This document shows, one piece after another, positions 8,146-16,459 of a DNA stretch of 64,000 nucleotides. This DNA is from Bacteroidetes bacterium ADurb.Bin174 (GTDB taxonomy: Bacteria > Bacteroidota > Bacteroidia > Bacteroidales > Paludibacteraceae), in the NCBI GenBank assembly GCA_002070265.1, contig MWCX01000020.1:62001-126000 (forward strand). Reading direction: 5' to 3'. Both the position numbers and the translations under genes were made by a program. Under the pieces are notes generated by a model that was given only the letters and a program-made list of their open reading frames with translations, searched no databases and was not told the DNA's origin. Positions within the stretch are counted from its first letter, which is position 1. Every line of letters begins with the position of its first letter.

Positions 8146-9339
8146 ATGAAAATAAAAATATTAATAGCCCTTATAGTTGTAACGTCAATTTACGGGTGTA
8201 AGGAAGATGTCAAGGGACCTTTGGTAGCAAATGATTATATCCCTCCCGAAGTAACGGATATAAAAATAGAAAATATGCCGGGGGGAGCAAAAATTACCTA
8301 TAATATTCCTGAGAATTCGGAAATATTGTATGTAATGGCCAGGTTTCAACCTCAGGATGGCACTTATAGAGAGGTAAAATCATCTGTCTATAAGAATTTC
8401 ATAATATTGGATGGGTTCCCCGATACAAGGGAATATCCTGTTTATTTGTATTCAGTGTCAAGATCTGAAGTTCGTTCACCTGGTATAATGACCAAAATTA
8501 ATCCTCTGAAACCTCCAATTAAGAGTGTATTCGAGACTCTCATTGTTCATGCAACATTTGGGGGAGTGGTTGTCAGTTTTTATAATGAATATATGAACGA
8601 GTATGTATTGCACACTTTAGTGAAAAATAAAGAGGCAGTTGAAGGGGAAGAGGAATGGATTGAGTATGACAGATTGTACACTCAATCGTTGGAGAGAACC
8701 TATGCTGTTAGAGGACTAGAGTCCGAACAGACAGATTTTGCGTTTTATTTTTCTGACAAATGGAAAAATAATTCAGATACGCTGGAAGTCACGTTAACAC
8801 CACTGTATGAAATTATCTGCGACAAAAGTTTGTGGGAAAATGCTGCATTGAGCGATGACAGTCATAAGTCTCAATTTTCTGATTGGGACATCATATATCT
8901 CTGGGATGATAAAGACAAGTTTTTCTATCAGGATCCGGAACTATATACTGTTCCCAATTGGATTACAATTAATTTAGGGAAAAAATACACATTCAGCAGA
9001 ATGAGAGTTAACCAGCTCACTCATCATGATACCTGGAAATTTGCAGATGGTGCTCCTCAAATTTTCGAAATCTGGGGAACAAATACTCCATCCACGGATT
9101 GGGAGGTTTGGACACTGCTTGGAGAATTTGAGTCAATAAAACCTTCAGGTTTGCCTGTGGGGCAGTTTACTGAAGAGGACTATGCCGTAAACATGGCTGG
9201 GGAAGATTTTGATTTTCTCCCCATGTCGGATTCATATCAATATATTCGTTTCAAAACACTTAAAACGTGGGGAAATACACAATACGTATGTTTTAAAGAA
9301 TTAACCTTGTGGGGTCAAGCAGATCAAGAAACCGATTAA
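8146..9339 (+). CDS. Surface lipoprotein, DUF4959/DUF5126/DUF5000 type
   Basis: 397 residues with lipobox Cys18 (SIYGC). The N-terminal half resembles two fibronectin-like beta modules (VTDIKIENMPGGAKITY start). The C-terminal about 170 residues, from CDKSLWENAALSDDS on, form a DUF5000-like domain related to galactose-binding (F5/8 type C) folds. Such proteins are commonly encoded directly after SusD and are thought to be glycan-binding surface proteins. Its last domain is closely similar to that of the next gene (both contain TVPNW, INLGK, ESxKPSGLPVGQ and YQYIRFKTL), pointing to duplication. It starts 33 bp after susD. Ligand unknown. Confidence 0.8.
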   Translation: MKIKILIALIVVTSIYGCKEDVKGPLVANDYIPPEVTDIKIENMPGGAKITYNIPENSEILYVMARFQPQDGTYREVKSSVYKNFIILDGFPDTREYPVYLYSVSRSEVRSPGIMTKINPLKPPIKSVFETLIVHATFGGVVVSFYNEYMNEYVLHTLVKNKEAVEGEEEWIEYDRLYTQSLERTYAVRGLESEQTDFAFYFSDKWKNNSDTLEVTLTPLYEIICDKSLWENAALSDDSHKSQFSDWDIIYLWDDKDKFFYQDPELYTVPNWITINLGKKYTFSRMRVNQLTHHDTWKFADGAPQIFEIWGTNTPSTDWEVWTLLGEFESIKPSGLPVGQFTEEDYAVNMAGEDFDFLPMSDSYQYIRFKTLKTWGNTQYVCFKELTLWGQADQETD

Positions 9340-9350
9340 TCAGTGAAAAA

Positions 9351-10577
9351 ATGAAAACGTCAAATTTAATTTGTATAGCAACAGCTATTATATTGATTCT
9401 TGCAAGTTGTGAGAACATAAAAGATACATATGAAGAATTCGTCAAAGATGGAGAAATAGTCTATGTTGCAAAAGCCGATTCCATAAAAGTAAGAAGTGGA
9501 AAAAATCGTTTGGAGTTGTCATGGTTATTATTATCAGACCCCAATGTGGCAAAATATAAAGTTTATTGGAACAACAAAAGGGATTCGGTAGAAGACATTT
9601 TGTCAAGAACATCAGGAATAGATACCGTTAGGCTACTGCTTGAGGATATGGAAGAGGACATTCACCATTTTTCAATTTTTTTGTATGACAAGAAGGGTAA
9701 CTCCTCTGTAGAAGCAACCGTTATAGGTAAAGTTTATGGTGATCGCTATCAAATTTCATTGCTAAATAGAGCATATAAAAGTGTTAGCAGGATTAATTCA
9801 AAAGATATTGTAGTTGAATGGCTGCCTGCGGATATAAATGTCGTCGGCGTAAAAAGTGAATTCATTGATAATAACAATATTCTGAAAAATCATTTTTCAT
9901 CCGGTGAAGTGATACTGGATACAATAAGAAATTTTCCGTTAGACGGTGTCTTAAATTATCGGACTGCCTTTCTTCCCGAAGTTACGGCAATTGATACCTT
10001 TTATACGGATTATGACTCTATCCCTGCGCCTTCCTATGAAGTAAGGTGTGATAAAAATTTGTGGCAGAATGCCGGATTGAGCGATGACAGTGATGAGGGT
10101 ACATATGCTGAATGGGGCATTTCAAATCTTTGGAATGATGACAATAATACTGATGAGATGCGTAATTTTTTCTATCAACGTGACGGCTATACTGTTCCGA
10201 ATTGGTTTACGATAAATTTGGGGAAAAGATACAATTTTATAAGGATGAAGGTCAACCAATTAATTCATAACGATTTTTGGAAGTTCGGAGACGGTTCTCC
10301 CAAAAAGTTTGAAATATGGGCAACGAATACACCTACAACAAACTGGGGTGATTGGAATTTAATTGGAACTTTCGAATCGGTTAAACCATCCGGATTACCG
10401 GTCGGGCAATTATCAGAAGAAGATCATGCTGCTAATCTTGCTGGTGAAGAATACAATTTTGATCCAATAACCGATGCATATCAATATATTCGTTTTAAGA
10501 CACTTAGCACTTGGGGAGGGGTCAACCATGTATGTATCAGAGAGTTGACTTTTTGGGGTCTACCGGCTGATGATTAA
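9351..10577 (+). CDS. Surface lipoprotein, DUF4998 plus DUF5000-like domain
   Basis: 408 residues from ATG 9351. An earlier ATG at 9309 overlaps the previous gene and would bury the signal peptide; 9351 gives a clean lipoprotein leader with lipobox Cys20 (LASC). The N-terminal half matches the DUF4998 pattern (AKADSIKVRSGKNRLELSW, then VYWNNKRDS). The C-terminal part, from CDKNLWQNAGLSDDSD, is a DUF5000/F5-8C-like domain paralogous to that of the upstream gene. It probably binds glycan at the cell surface with SusD. It begins 11 bp after the previous stop, in the same operon. Confidence 0.8.
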   Translation: MKTSNLICIATAIILILASCENIKDTYEEFVKDGEIVYVAKADSIKVRSGKNRLELSWLLLSDPNVAKYKVYWNNKRDSVEDILSRTSGIDTVRLLLEDMEEDIHHFSIFLYDKKGNSSVEATVIGKVYGDRYQISLLNRAYKSVSRINSKDIVVEWLPADINVVGVKSEFIDNNNILKNHFSSGEVILDTIRNFPLDGVLNYRTAFLPEVTAIDTFYTDYDSIPAPSYEVRCDKNLWQNAGLSDDSDEGTYAEWGISNLWNDDNNTDEMRNFFYQRDGYTVPNWFTINLGKRYNFIRMKVNQLIHNDFWKFGDGSPKKFEIWATNTPTTNWGDWNLIGTFESVKPSGLPVGQLSEEDHAANLAGEEYNFDPITDAYQYIRFKTLSTWGGVNHVCIRELTFWGLPADD

Positions 10578-10633
10578 TTTGTCGACAGACCTATTTATCA
10601 TAAAAACTAACATTTAATTCCGCTATAAGTAAC

Positions 10634-11821
10634 ATGAGGGGAAATATTAATAAAGAGGGCTTAATAACAATTTTTCTGTTTGTGACCTTGTTGTTCAGTC
10701 CTTTTTATTATGGCTGTGACAAATCTGGTGGTATCAATGACATAGACAACAACGACACCACAGATATTGCTGAAAAAAGTAATCTTGCTAAAAGCAAAGG
10801 AAATTCAATCCAAATTGATCCTTTTGCCCTTTATAGTTTGGGTATTACTCCAGGTCAACTTATTGCAGATCTTAAAAAGGCCAACATAAAATATGTTCAT
10901 TATTTTGTAGTCAACTATTGGAATGGGGGTAAAAATGACGATCTGTTCAAGAAAGAATATTTAGATGCATTGGAAGAGAATGGTATCGGAGTATGGCTAA
11001 TGCTACTTGGAAACTGTTTTTATGGAAAAACGACCTTCCCGAAAGAATGGGAAATGGAGTTCCTAACTCCATATCCGGAGGAAATAAGTTTTTATTCCTT
11101 TCATAATGATGAATACGTGAATTGGCAGGTTATGCGTGTTAAAACCATTCTCAGGAATTACAACTTTGTCGGGATCGAGTTTGCAGAATCGTATTTCCCT
11201 GAGTGGAGAACAATATATACTAATGGATTTTATGGAGATGTTAGCCTTTATGCGCGTCGAAAGTTCACCAGGCAATACCTTGGACTTGTTGATGAAGAGC
11301 CACTCTCTTTTGATGCCATAAGGAATGATCCTGAGATTTACAAAAAATGGCAAGACTTCAGGTCAGATGCAGTTGTAAATTTCAACCAAAAAATAAAAGA
11401 AGCTATCAAGTCAATAAATCCGAAGACTTTGTTTGCATCGTGGGGGATGGGCATCCGCAATGGCTCCTTGGAAGAAATTAGAGAACACTTTGGGTTAGAT
11501 ATGGAACGTATTGTAAAAGAAGTGAAGCCGGATATATTTTATATTCAGACCGCTGCGCAAGATTGGGGAGACCCGGGATTGGAACCGGACTATTTATTAG
11601 CGTACTCTTATATTGTAGATGCACTAAAAAAGGCAGCTCCTGATGTTCCGTTGGGAATACAGACAGACATTGCATCGCTTTCGTTCCATGATCAAAGCGT
11701 AGAAAAACGCGACGGAAATTGGTGGACCACATTTATGAATACTTCTCTTTCAAACGGATATTATACCAACACTGCATATGAATATTCGTTTTATAAACAA
11801 CAAGGTCTCTGGGTTGAATAA
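10634..11821 (+). CDS. Lipoprotein with TIM-barrel glycosidase-like fold, family unclear
   Basis: 395 residues. An N-terminal hydrophobic leader ends at Cys28 (FYYGC), likely a lipoprotein signal. After a linker rich in Asp and Asn the protein shows alternating strand-helix units typical of a beta/alpha barrel: YVHYFVVNYW, IGVWLMLLGN, NFVGIEFAES (Glu182, Glu185), TLFASWGMGI, PDIFYIQTAAQDWG, VPLGIQTDIAS. These resemble glycosidase barrels in which strand-end carboxylates are catalytic, but I cannot place it in a named family and the activity is unproven. It is sixth in reading order with the SusCD genes, 56 bp after the previous stop and 8 bp before the next gene. Confidence 0.6.
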   Translation: MRGNINKEGLITIFLFVTLLFSPFYYGCDKSGGINDIDNNDTTDIAEKSNLAKSKGNSIQIDPFALYSLGITPGQLIADLKKANIKYVHYFVVNYWNGGKNDDLFKKEYLDALEENGIGVWLMLLGNCFYGKTTFPKEWEMEFLTPYPEEISFYSFHNDEYVNWQVMRVKTILRNYNFVGIEFAESYFPEWRTIYTNGFYGDVSLYARRKFTRQYLGLVDEEPLSFDAIRNDPEIYKKWQDFRSDAVVNFNQKIKEAIKSINPKTLFASWGMGIRNGSLEEIREHFGLDMERIVKEVKPDIFYIQTAAQDWGDPGLEPDYLLAYSYIVDALKKAAPDVPLGIQTDIASLSFHDQSVEKRDGNWWTTFMNTSLSNGYYTNTAYEYSFYKQQGLWVE

Positions 11822-11829
11822 ATCAAAAA

Positions 11830-13266
11830 ATGAAAATAACAATGAAACTAAAGAACTTACTGAGCATTTATTTTTTAAAGAAAATCGCAGCACTACTTCT
11901 TGTTTTGGTGCTGACTAATTGCAGTTTTGCACAAAAAAACAGGATAGGACTCACGCTTATTCCTCCAAGCCCGGTAACAAATAAGATAGATATTGACATC
12001 AGGGCCGGGATTGTTAACTACGAATCTCAATCACGGGACTTTGAAGTCTATATCTATCTGAATAAAGAAGATAAAGAGTCGCTCCTTCATTACTCAAAAC
12101 CTCATATAAAAGCAAACTCGGGACATAAGGTACAAGTTATTTTGCCAACTTCAGACAAGGTTGGGATGAATAAGGTTATCCTTAAAGTGAAATTGGATGA
12201 AGAGATTTATAGCGAGACCAAAGAGTTCGAAGTAATTGAGTCAGACATCCGATCGACCCGGCAAATAGACGGAGCCTGGGCAGGAATTTACCACTGGAGC
12301 GAAGGAGAGGGTAAGCATTGGAATAAGGATATTGCAAAAATGACGGATGCTCAATGGCAAGAACTTGTGCGTTCGATGCATAGCATAGAAATGAATATGA
12401 TCGTTATTCAGGAAGTGTTCCGAAACGAAGAGTATGTTGGGAAACACTCCTTAACTGTAGATAATTATGCCGGCAAAGCATTTTATCCTTCCGATCTGTA
12501 TCCGGGCAGAATGCCTATTGCGGCAAAAGATCCAATAGAAGCGATACTCTCTGAAGCAGACAAGCATAATATGTCGGTTATGGTTGGAGTGGGAATGTTT
12601 GCCTGGTTTGATTTCACTTCCGAATCTCTCGAATGGCATAAACGTGTAGCAAAGGAGCTTTGGGATAAATATGGACACCATCCCTCATTCTACGCATTCT
12701 ATGTTTCGGAAGAAAGTGGAGGAAGCCTCGACAACTGGGAGCTAACTACTGAAAAGCAGATTATGCGTAAACGGCAAATCGTAGAATTTTTCAGAGCATT
12801 TAAAGAATATTGCAATACACTGGCTCCTGAAAAACCGATTATGCTCGCTACAAACAGCATGGGAGTTCCACAAGGACTGGATACATACCCTGGTCTGTTG
12901 CAAAACCTGGATATCCTTTGTCCCTTCGGTTTTGCGCGCATGCCTGAAGGTGACCTCTCCGGGAAGGAAGCAGCCACCTTGCTTCAACAATTGTGTGATG
13001 ATGCCGGTTCCCACCTTTGGTTTGATCTTGAAGCTTTCTTGTTCAATCCCGATCAGTCCTTGTACCCCAGACCCATGGAAGAAATTATTCATGATTTGAC
13101 ACTGTTCGACAACTTTGAAAAGATATTATGCTACCAATATCCGGGGGTTTTCAGTGATCCCAAAGCTTCGATAAGAGTAGGAGAGGAAAGAACCGTGAAG
13201 CTGTTCAAGGATTACAAAGCATATCTGGATACGTTAAAGAAAAACAGAGCGAAGAAAAAAAGGTAA
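11830..13266 (+). CDS. DUF4434-like TIM-barrel protein, secreted
   Basis: 478 residues. A hydrophobic leader (about 12-36) ends near TNCSFAQ, either a signal peptidase or lipobox type site. Residues about 40-140 look like a beta-sandwich. From about 145 (RQIDGAWAGIYHW) a glycosidase-like barrel follows with MNMIVIQEVF, MSVMVGVGMFAWFDF, PSFYAFYVSEESGG, KPIMLATNSMG and LDILCPFGFA. The pattern fits DUF4434, a family suspected of glycan hydrolysis and often found in SusCD loci. The SEE motif is a candidate catalytic site by analogy only. It is a paralogue of the next gene and lies 8 bp after the previous one. Confidence 0.65.
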   Translation: MKITMKLKNLLSIYFLKKIAALLLVLVLTNCSFAQKNRIGLTLIPPSPVTNKIDIDIRAGIVNYESQSRDFEVYIYLNKEDKESLLHYSKPHIKANSGHKVQVILPTSDKVGMNKVILKVKLDEEIYSETKEFEVIESDIRSTRQIDGAWAGIYHWSEGEGKHWNKDIAKMTDAQWQELVRSMHSIEMNMIVIQEVFRNEEYVGKHSLTVDNYAGKAFYPSDLYPGRMPIAAKDPIEAILSEADKHNMSVMVGVGMFAWFDFTSESLEWHKRVAKELWDKYGHHPSFYAFYVSEESGGSLDNWELTTEKQIMRKRQIVEFFRAFKEYCNTLAPEKPIMLATNSMGVPQGLDTYPGLLQNLDILCPFGFARMPEGDLSGKEAATLLQQLCDDAGSHLWFDLEAFLFNPDQSLYPRPMEEIIHDLTLFDNFEKILCYQYPGVFSDPKASIRVGEERTVKLFKDYKAYLDTLKKNRAKKKR

Positions 13267-13293
13267 TAAATTCAATACCAAAAGAAAATCAAT

Positions 13294-14808
13294 ATGTATC
13301 AAGCAATAAATCGCATCGTTTTATTGATAACGGGCTTATGCCTTTTGGGTTTATCCATTATTGGTCAGACGAAACCGGTGAGGGGAACATGGGTTAACCT
13401 TCCCTACCAGGATGTGAGAAACAAATATATGAATCCGGCCCATGTGGAATATAGATCTGCCAAATTTTGGGAAAAGAAAATCACCGAGTTATCAGAGTTT
13501 GGAGTAGAATATATCGTTATTATGGCTGTGGCCAATGAACGAAAATCATATTATCCTTCAGATTTCATGGAGCCGGCTTATAATAAAGGTGAAAAAAGTC
13601 CTGTTGAGGCAATCTTTGAAACGGCCGGCAAATATGATATGAAAGTGTTTATGAGCTCAGGTTGGGCAATAAACCAGGATGATAACCTCAGGTTGCCGGA
13701 AGTAAAGGAGATACAAGAGAAAATAATGTCTGAAACTGCAGCAAAGTTCAAACACCACAAGTCATTTTTTGGGTGGTATTTGCCTGTCGAAGACTCTCTT
13801 GAACCATATCTGTCCGACCATGCAGTGGAGGCCGTAAATATCCTGGTAAACAAAGCAAAAGAATTGACCCCCGGAAAAAAGGTCATGATTTCGCCCTACG
13901 GTATATGCCATGCCAATATCGACAGTGAAAAATTTGAGGAACAAATACTGAAGTTAAAAGTGGACATCATTGCTTATCAGGACGAGGTAGGGTGTGTCAG
14001 GGAACCTATGCCAATGAAAAGAATGAAGGAGAATTTTGCCAAACTCGGACAAATACATCAAAAAACCCCTATTCAGTTTTGGGCAAATGTGGAGTCTTTT
14101 ACATGGGAAAAAAATGATAATGACAGGGAGTCAGCACTTATACCTGCAGCATTTCCTCGTTACTTATCTCAAATAACCGGCGTGTCTATGGCAGGAGCAG
14201 AAGAGGTGATCAGTTTTTCTGTTTATGGTATTTTTGATAAACCGGATTCGGAAATGCCTATTGGTCAACCCTGCTTCTCGGCAAAAGCATATCAGGATTA
14301 TATGGATTGGAAAAATGGTAAGGGCAGGTGGAATTTTTTAGAAAGAACTTTCAAGGGCGAGGTTGACCATGTTGGAGTAAATAAAAAAATATCTGCAAAC
14401 TGTAAACAGGTCAGCAACGTTGAGCGATTGACGGATAAAAAATTAGGACAGGAAACAATTGATGATAAAGAATGGGTTGACTTTGGCAACGACAAGATGG
14501 AGGTTGTCATTGATCTTGGCAAAGCGACTAAAATCAACACACTGGCAGGGCGTTTCCTTCATTATAACAAACAAGCGGTGGCATTGCCGTCATTGGTGCA
14601 TTTTTATATATCGAAAAATAATAAAAAATTCAAAAGAGTTGGCTCCATTGCAATGGAAGCAACCAAGAACGACAGATTCGATTGCTGGATAGATCTTGTT
14701 ATAACTGATAACATTGATGCTTCTGCCCGATACATAAAAATTGAAGCTGACAACAGGGATAATAACAAAATACTTTGTGACGAAATTTTTATCAATCCGA
14801 AATGGTGA
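13294..14808 (+). CDS. DUF4434-like TIM-barrel protein with C-terminal F5/8C-like domain
   Basis: 504 residues with a signal peptide (about 1-26, ending LSIIGQ). The barrel (about 30-350) parallels the preceding gene: VRGTWVNLPYQD, VEYIVIMAVANERK, MKVFMSSGWAINQD, KSFFGWYLPVEDS, KKVMISPYGICH, VDIIAYQDEVG. The last about 140 residues (from VGVNKKISANCKQ) resemble a discoidin-like carbohydrate-binding module, with VVIDLGKATKINTLAGRF and ARYIKIEADN. The likely role is a periplasmic or surface glycan-active enzyme; substrate and activity are not shown. It is last of the SusCD operon and followed by a strong terminator at 14990-15036. Confidence 0.7.
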   Translation: MYQAINRIVLLITGLCLLGLSIIGQTKPVRGTWVNLPYQDVRNKYMNPAHVEYRSAKFWEKKITELSEFGVEYIVIMAVANERKSYYPSDFMEPAYNKGEKSPVEAIFETAGKYDMKVFMSSGWAINQDDNLRLPEVKEIQEKIMSETAAKFKHHKSFFGWYLPVEDSLEPYLSDHAVEAVNILVNKAKELTPGKKVMISPYGICHANIDSEKFEEQILKLKVDIIAYQDEVGCVREPMPMKRMKENFAKLGQIHQKTPIQFWANVESFTWEKNDNDRESALIPAAFPRYLSQITGVSMAGAEEVISFSVYGIFDKPDSEMPIGQPCFSAKAYQDYMDWKNGKGRWNFLERTFKGEVDHVGVNKKISANCKQVSNVERLTDKKLGQETIDDKEWVDFGNDKMEVVIDLGKATKINTLAGRFLHYNKQAVALPSLVHFYISKNNKKFKRVGSIAMEATKNDRFDCWIDLVITDNIDASARYIKIEADNRDNNKILCDEIFINPKW

Positions 14809-15239
14809 AAGTATAAAAATCTCCGGACTGTTCAACTATGCGGGTAGGATTGGAAGAACTGTAACCACTTTTGAAAAAGACGGAACGTCTTTGCCAACCG
14901 GGAAAATAACTTGCCCGAAATTCAGCAATCCATCGATTATTTCAATCAGGTAACGGAAGAAATATTTTAAACTTTCATTTTCTTTCTTTAAAAGGGTTGT
15001 CAATAATTTATTGGCAACCCTTTTAGTATTTTTTTTGAGTTTGATGGATTTAACTAAGTTAAATAATTGAATTAACGGAAAATCCCTCGCTCGTGAGAGT
15101 AGGGGATTTTATCACTTAAAAATATATTTATTACTTAAGTAAAATTTGTTGTCATTTTGGGGAAAGTGAACATTTTAACAAAATTAAAAGAAAAAGATTA
15201 TTAACTTTGTAGTCTTAGAATTTTAGCTGCAGTTTAATA
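14809..15239. other. Intergenic: gene-tail remnant, terminator and hairpin
   Basis: Positions 14893-14970 read, in a frame offset from the upstream gene, as a protein-like C-terminus NRENNLPEIQQSIDYFNQVT followed by EEIF and TAA. It has no start and its upstream frame is broken, so it is probably a decayed gene end of unknown family. The terminator of the SusCD operon (14990-15036) follows. A second hairpin (15079-15087 with 15101-15110) has no clear T-run. The -7-like TAACTTTG at 15202-15209 precedes the next gene. Confidence 0.4.
14990..15036 (+). terminator. Terminator of the SusCD operon
   Basis: AAAAGGGTTG and CAACCCTTTT form a near-perfect stem across an A/T-rich loop, followed by an 8-9 nt T-run (15028-15036). 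It lies about 180 bp after the last gene of the operon. Confidence 0.85.
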
Positions 15240-16091
15240 ATGGAGTTTAAGATTAGCACACTAGGAGATTATTCTCATTTATTTAGTATTTGCAGGGAAG
15301 GATTGAGTGATGATAAAAAAATTTCCATAGATATAACCGGATTGAATTTTATAAATCCACATGATGTTTTAATTATTGTAGAAATTGCTATTTGGCTTCA
15401 TAAAAAACATTCAGACGTTGAGATTATTATAAAATCTAGAAGTAATTTACTTGATTACCTAACAGACATTGGATTATTTGAATTTGTAAAAACGAATCAC
15501 GAACAATCAAAAACAATTAAAGCAATAAGTAGTCAAACAGCGATGCCAATCAGGCGCATAGACGTAAATCACATTGATGAGTATATAATTAGCACGTTGA
15601 ATTTTATACGGAATTTTTGCTATAATGCTGATTTAACTATGCTCTCAATAGGAATTCAGGAAGCTATTAATAATGTGCATGACCATTCGGAATCAATCAT
15701 AGGTGCTTATGTGTTTTGTCAGTATTACCCAAAAATAAATGAGATAAAGGTATGCGTTACTGATATGGGAGTAGGTATTCCAAAAAGGGTAAGAGAGTTT
15801 AACCCTAAGCTTACAGACGCAGAATGTATTGAATGGGCAGTCGCAGAAAATAACACAACAAAAACATCACCGCAAAACTCAGGCAAAGGGTTGACAAATA
15901 TTTCTGATTTTGTGTTTGCTAATGGTAGCAGATTAAATATTTATTCTAATAATGGATGTTATAGTATTATAAATGAGAAAGAATATACGAGCAATAACCC
16001 TATACAAAACTTCTTTGGTACGTTGATTGAATTTACAATAAAAGTTGATAACCTACATCAAGATGAAGAGCTTGATATTTCTAATTTTTAA
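15240..16091 (+). CDS. GHKL ATP-binding protein with N-terminal STAS-like region
   Basis: 283 residues, soluble. Residues about 1-85 have a STAS-like pattern (ISIDITGLNFINPHDVLII). Residues about 115-275 are an anti-sigma/histidine-kinase-type ATPase domain: N box IQEAINNVHDHS (Glu141, Asn145), G1 box VTDMGVGIP (Asp175) and G2 box NSGKGLTN (213-220). There is no phospho-acceptor His box or sensor, so it resembles serine kinases of partner-switching systems. The next gene, 3 bp downstream, encodes a STAS-like DUF4325 protein, its likely partner or substrate. A TAACTTTG -7-like element lies 30 bp upstream. It is located in a probable defence island next to AbiH; an antiphage role is only inferred. 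Confidence 0.8.
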   Translation: MEFKISTLGDYSHLFSICREGLSDDKKISIDITGLNFINPHDVLIIVEIAIWLHKKHSDVEIIIKSRSNLLDYLTDIGLFEFVKTNHEQSKTIKAISSQTAMPIRRIDVNHIDEYIISTLNFIRNFCYNADLTMLSIGIQEAINNVHDHSESIIGAYVFCQYYPKINEIKVCVTDMGVGIPKRVREFNPKLTDAECIEWAVAENNTTKTSPQNSGKGLTNISDFVFANGSRLNIYSNNGCYSIINEKEYTSNNPIQNFFGTLIEFTIKVDNLHQDEELDISNF

Positions 16092-16094
16092 AAT

Positions 16095-16388
16095 ATGGAC
16101 ACAATAACAATTAACAGCCTTAATATAGGTTTAAGCACCAATGCAGATGGTAATAGATTGTATGCTACCTTGAAACCGTATTTTATAAAAAATAAGGTAG
16201 TGTATTTATCTTTTGAAAATACTATCCCTATGTCATCATCATTCTTTAATTCTTCATTTGGAGAGTTGATTGATGAGTTTGGGATCGATATGTTCAAGGA
16301 ACATGTTATTCCAATCAACATAAACAAGTCACAGCTTGATTTAATAAAAAAATACATAGGATGGCATACTGAAAAAGAATTATGTTAG
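16095..16388 (+). CDS. STAS-like DUF4325 protein
   Basis: 97 residues. The core VVYLSFENTIPMSSSFFNSS followed by FGELIDEFG fits the DUF4325 STAS-like fold, where strand-end residues after the central beta strand carry the Ser/Thr region that in SpoIIAA-type proteins is phosphorylated (SSSFFNSS here). It is encoded 3 bp after the GHKL ATPase gene. The pair looks like a kinase/anti-anti-sigma partner switch, but no sigma factor or phosphatase is nearby, so the output is unknown. Confidence 0.75.
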   Translation: MDTITINSLNIGLSTNADGNRLYATLKPYFIKNKVVYLSFENTIPMSSSFFNSSFGELIDEFGIDMFKEHVIPININKSQLDLIKKYIGWHTEKELC

Positions 16389-16393
16389 CGTGA

Positions 16394-16407
16394 GAATGTT
16401 AACATTC
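16394..16407. repeat. Perfect 14-nt palindrome after the STAS gene
   Basis: GAATGTTAACATTC lies 6 bp beyond the STAS-like stop codon. It could be a protein-binding site or part of the 3' end structure ahead of the terminator. Confidence 0.4.
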
Positions 16408-16417
16408 GAGAAATGAG

Positions 16418-16450
16418 AACCGGAGAACTGCATAAATTTCCGGTTTTTTA
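16418..16450 (+). terminator. Terminator between the STAS gene and abiH
   Basis: AACCGGA (16418-16424) pairs with TCCGGTT (16439-16445) and is followed by a T-run (16444-16449). It terminates the ATPase/STAS pair; abiH converges from the right. Confidence 0.75.
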
Positions 16451-16459
16451 TTTTATAAA

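Noticed and set aside
9309-9350. Upstream ATG for the DUF4998 lipoprotein
   Set aside because: It lies within the previous gene and would put 14 charged residues before a clean lipoprotein leader beginning at 9351.
12742-13092. 116-codon minus-strand ORF inside the DUF4434-like gene
   Set aside because: Fully antisense to a convincing secreted protein gene; composition is that of a shadow frame.
14741-14953. 70-codon plus-strand ORF bridging the SusCD operon end
   Set aside because: Overlaps the end of the barrel protein gene in another frame and does not match the frame of the protein-like tail at 14893-14970.
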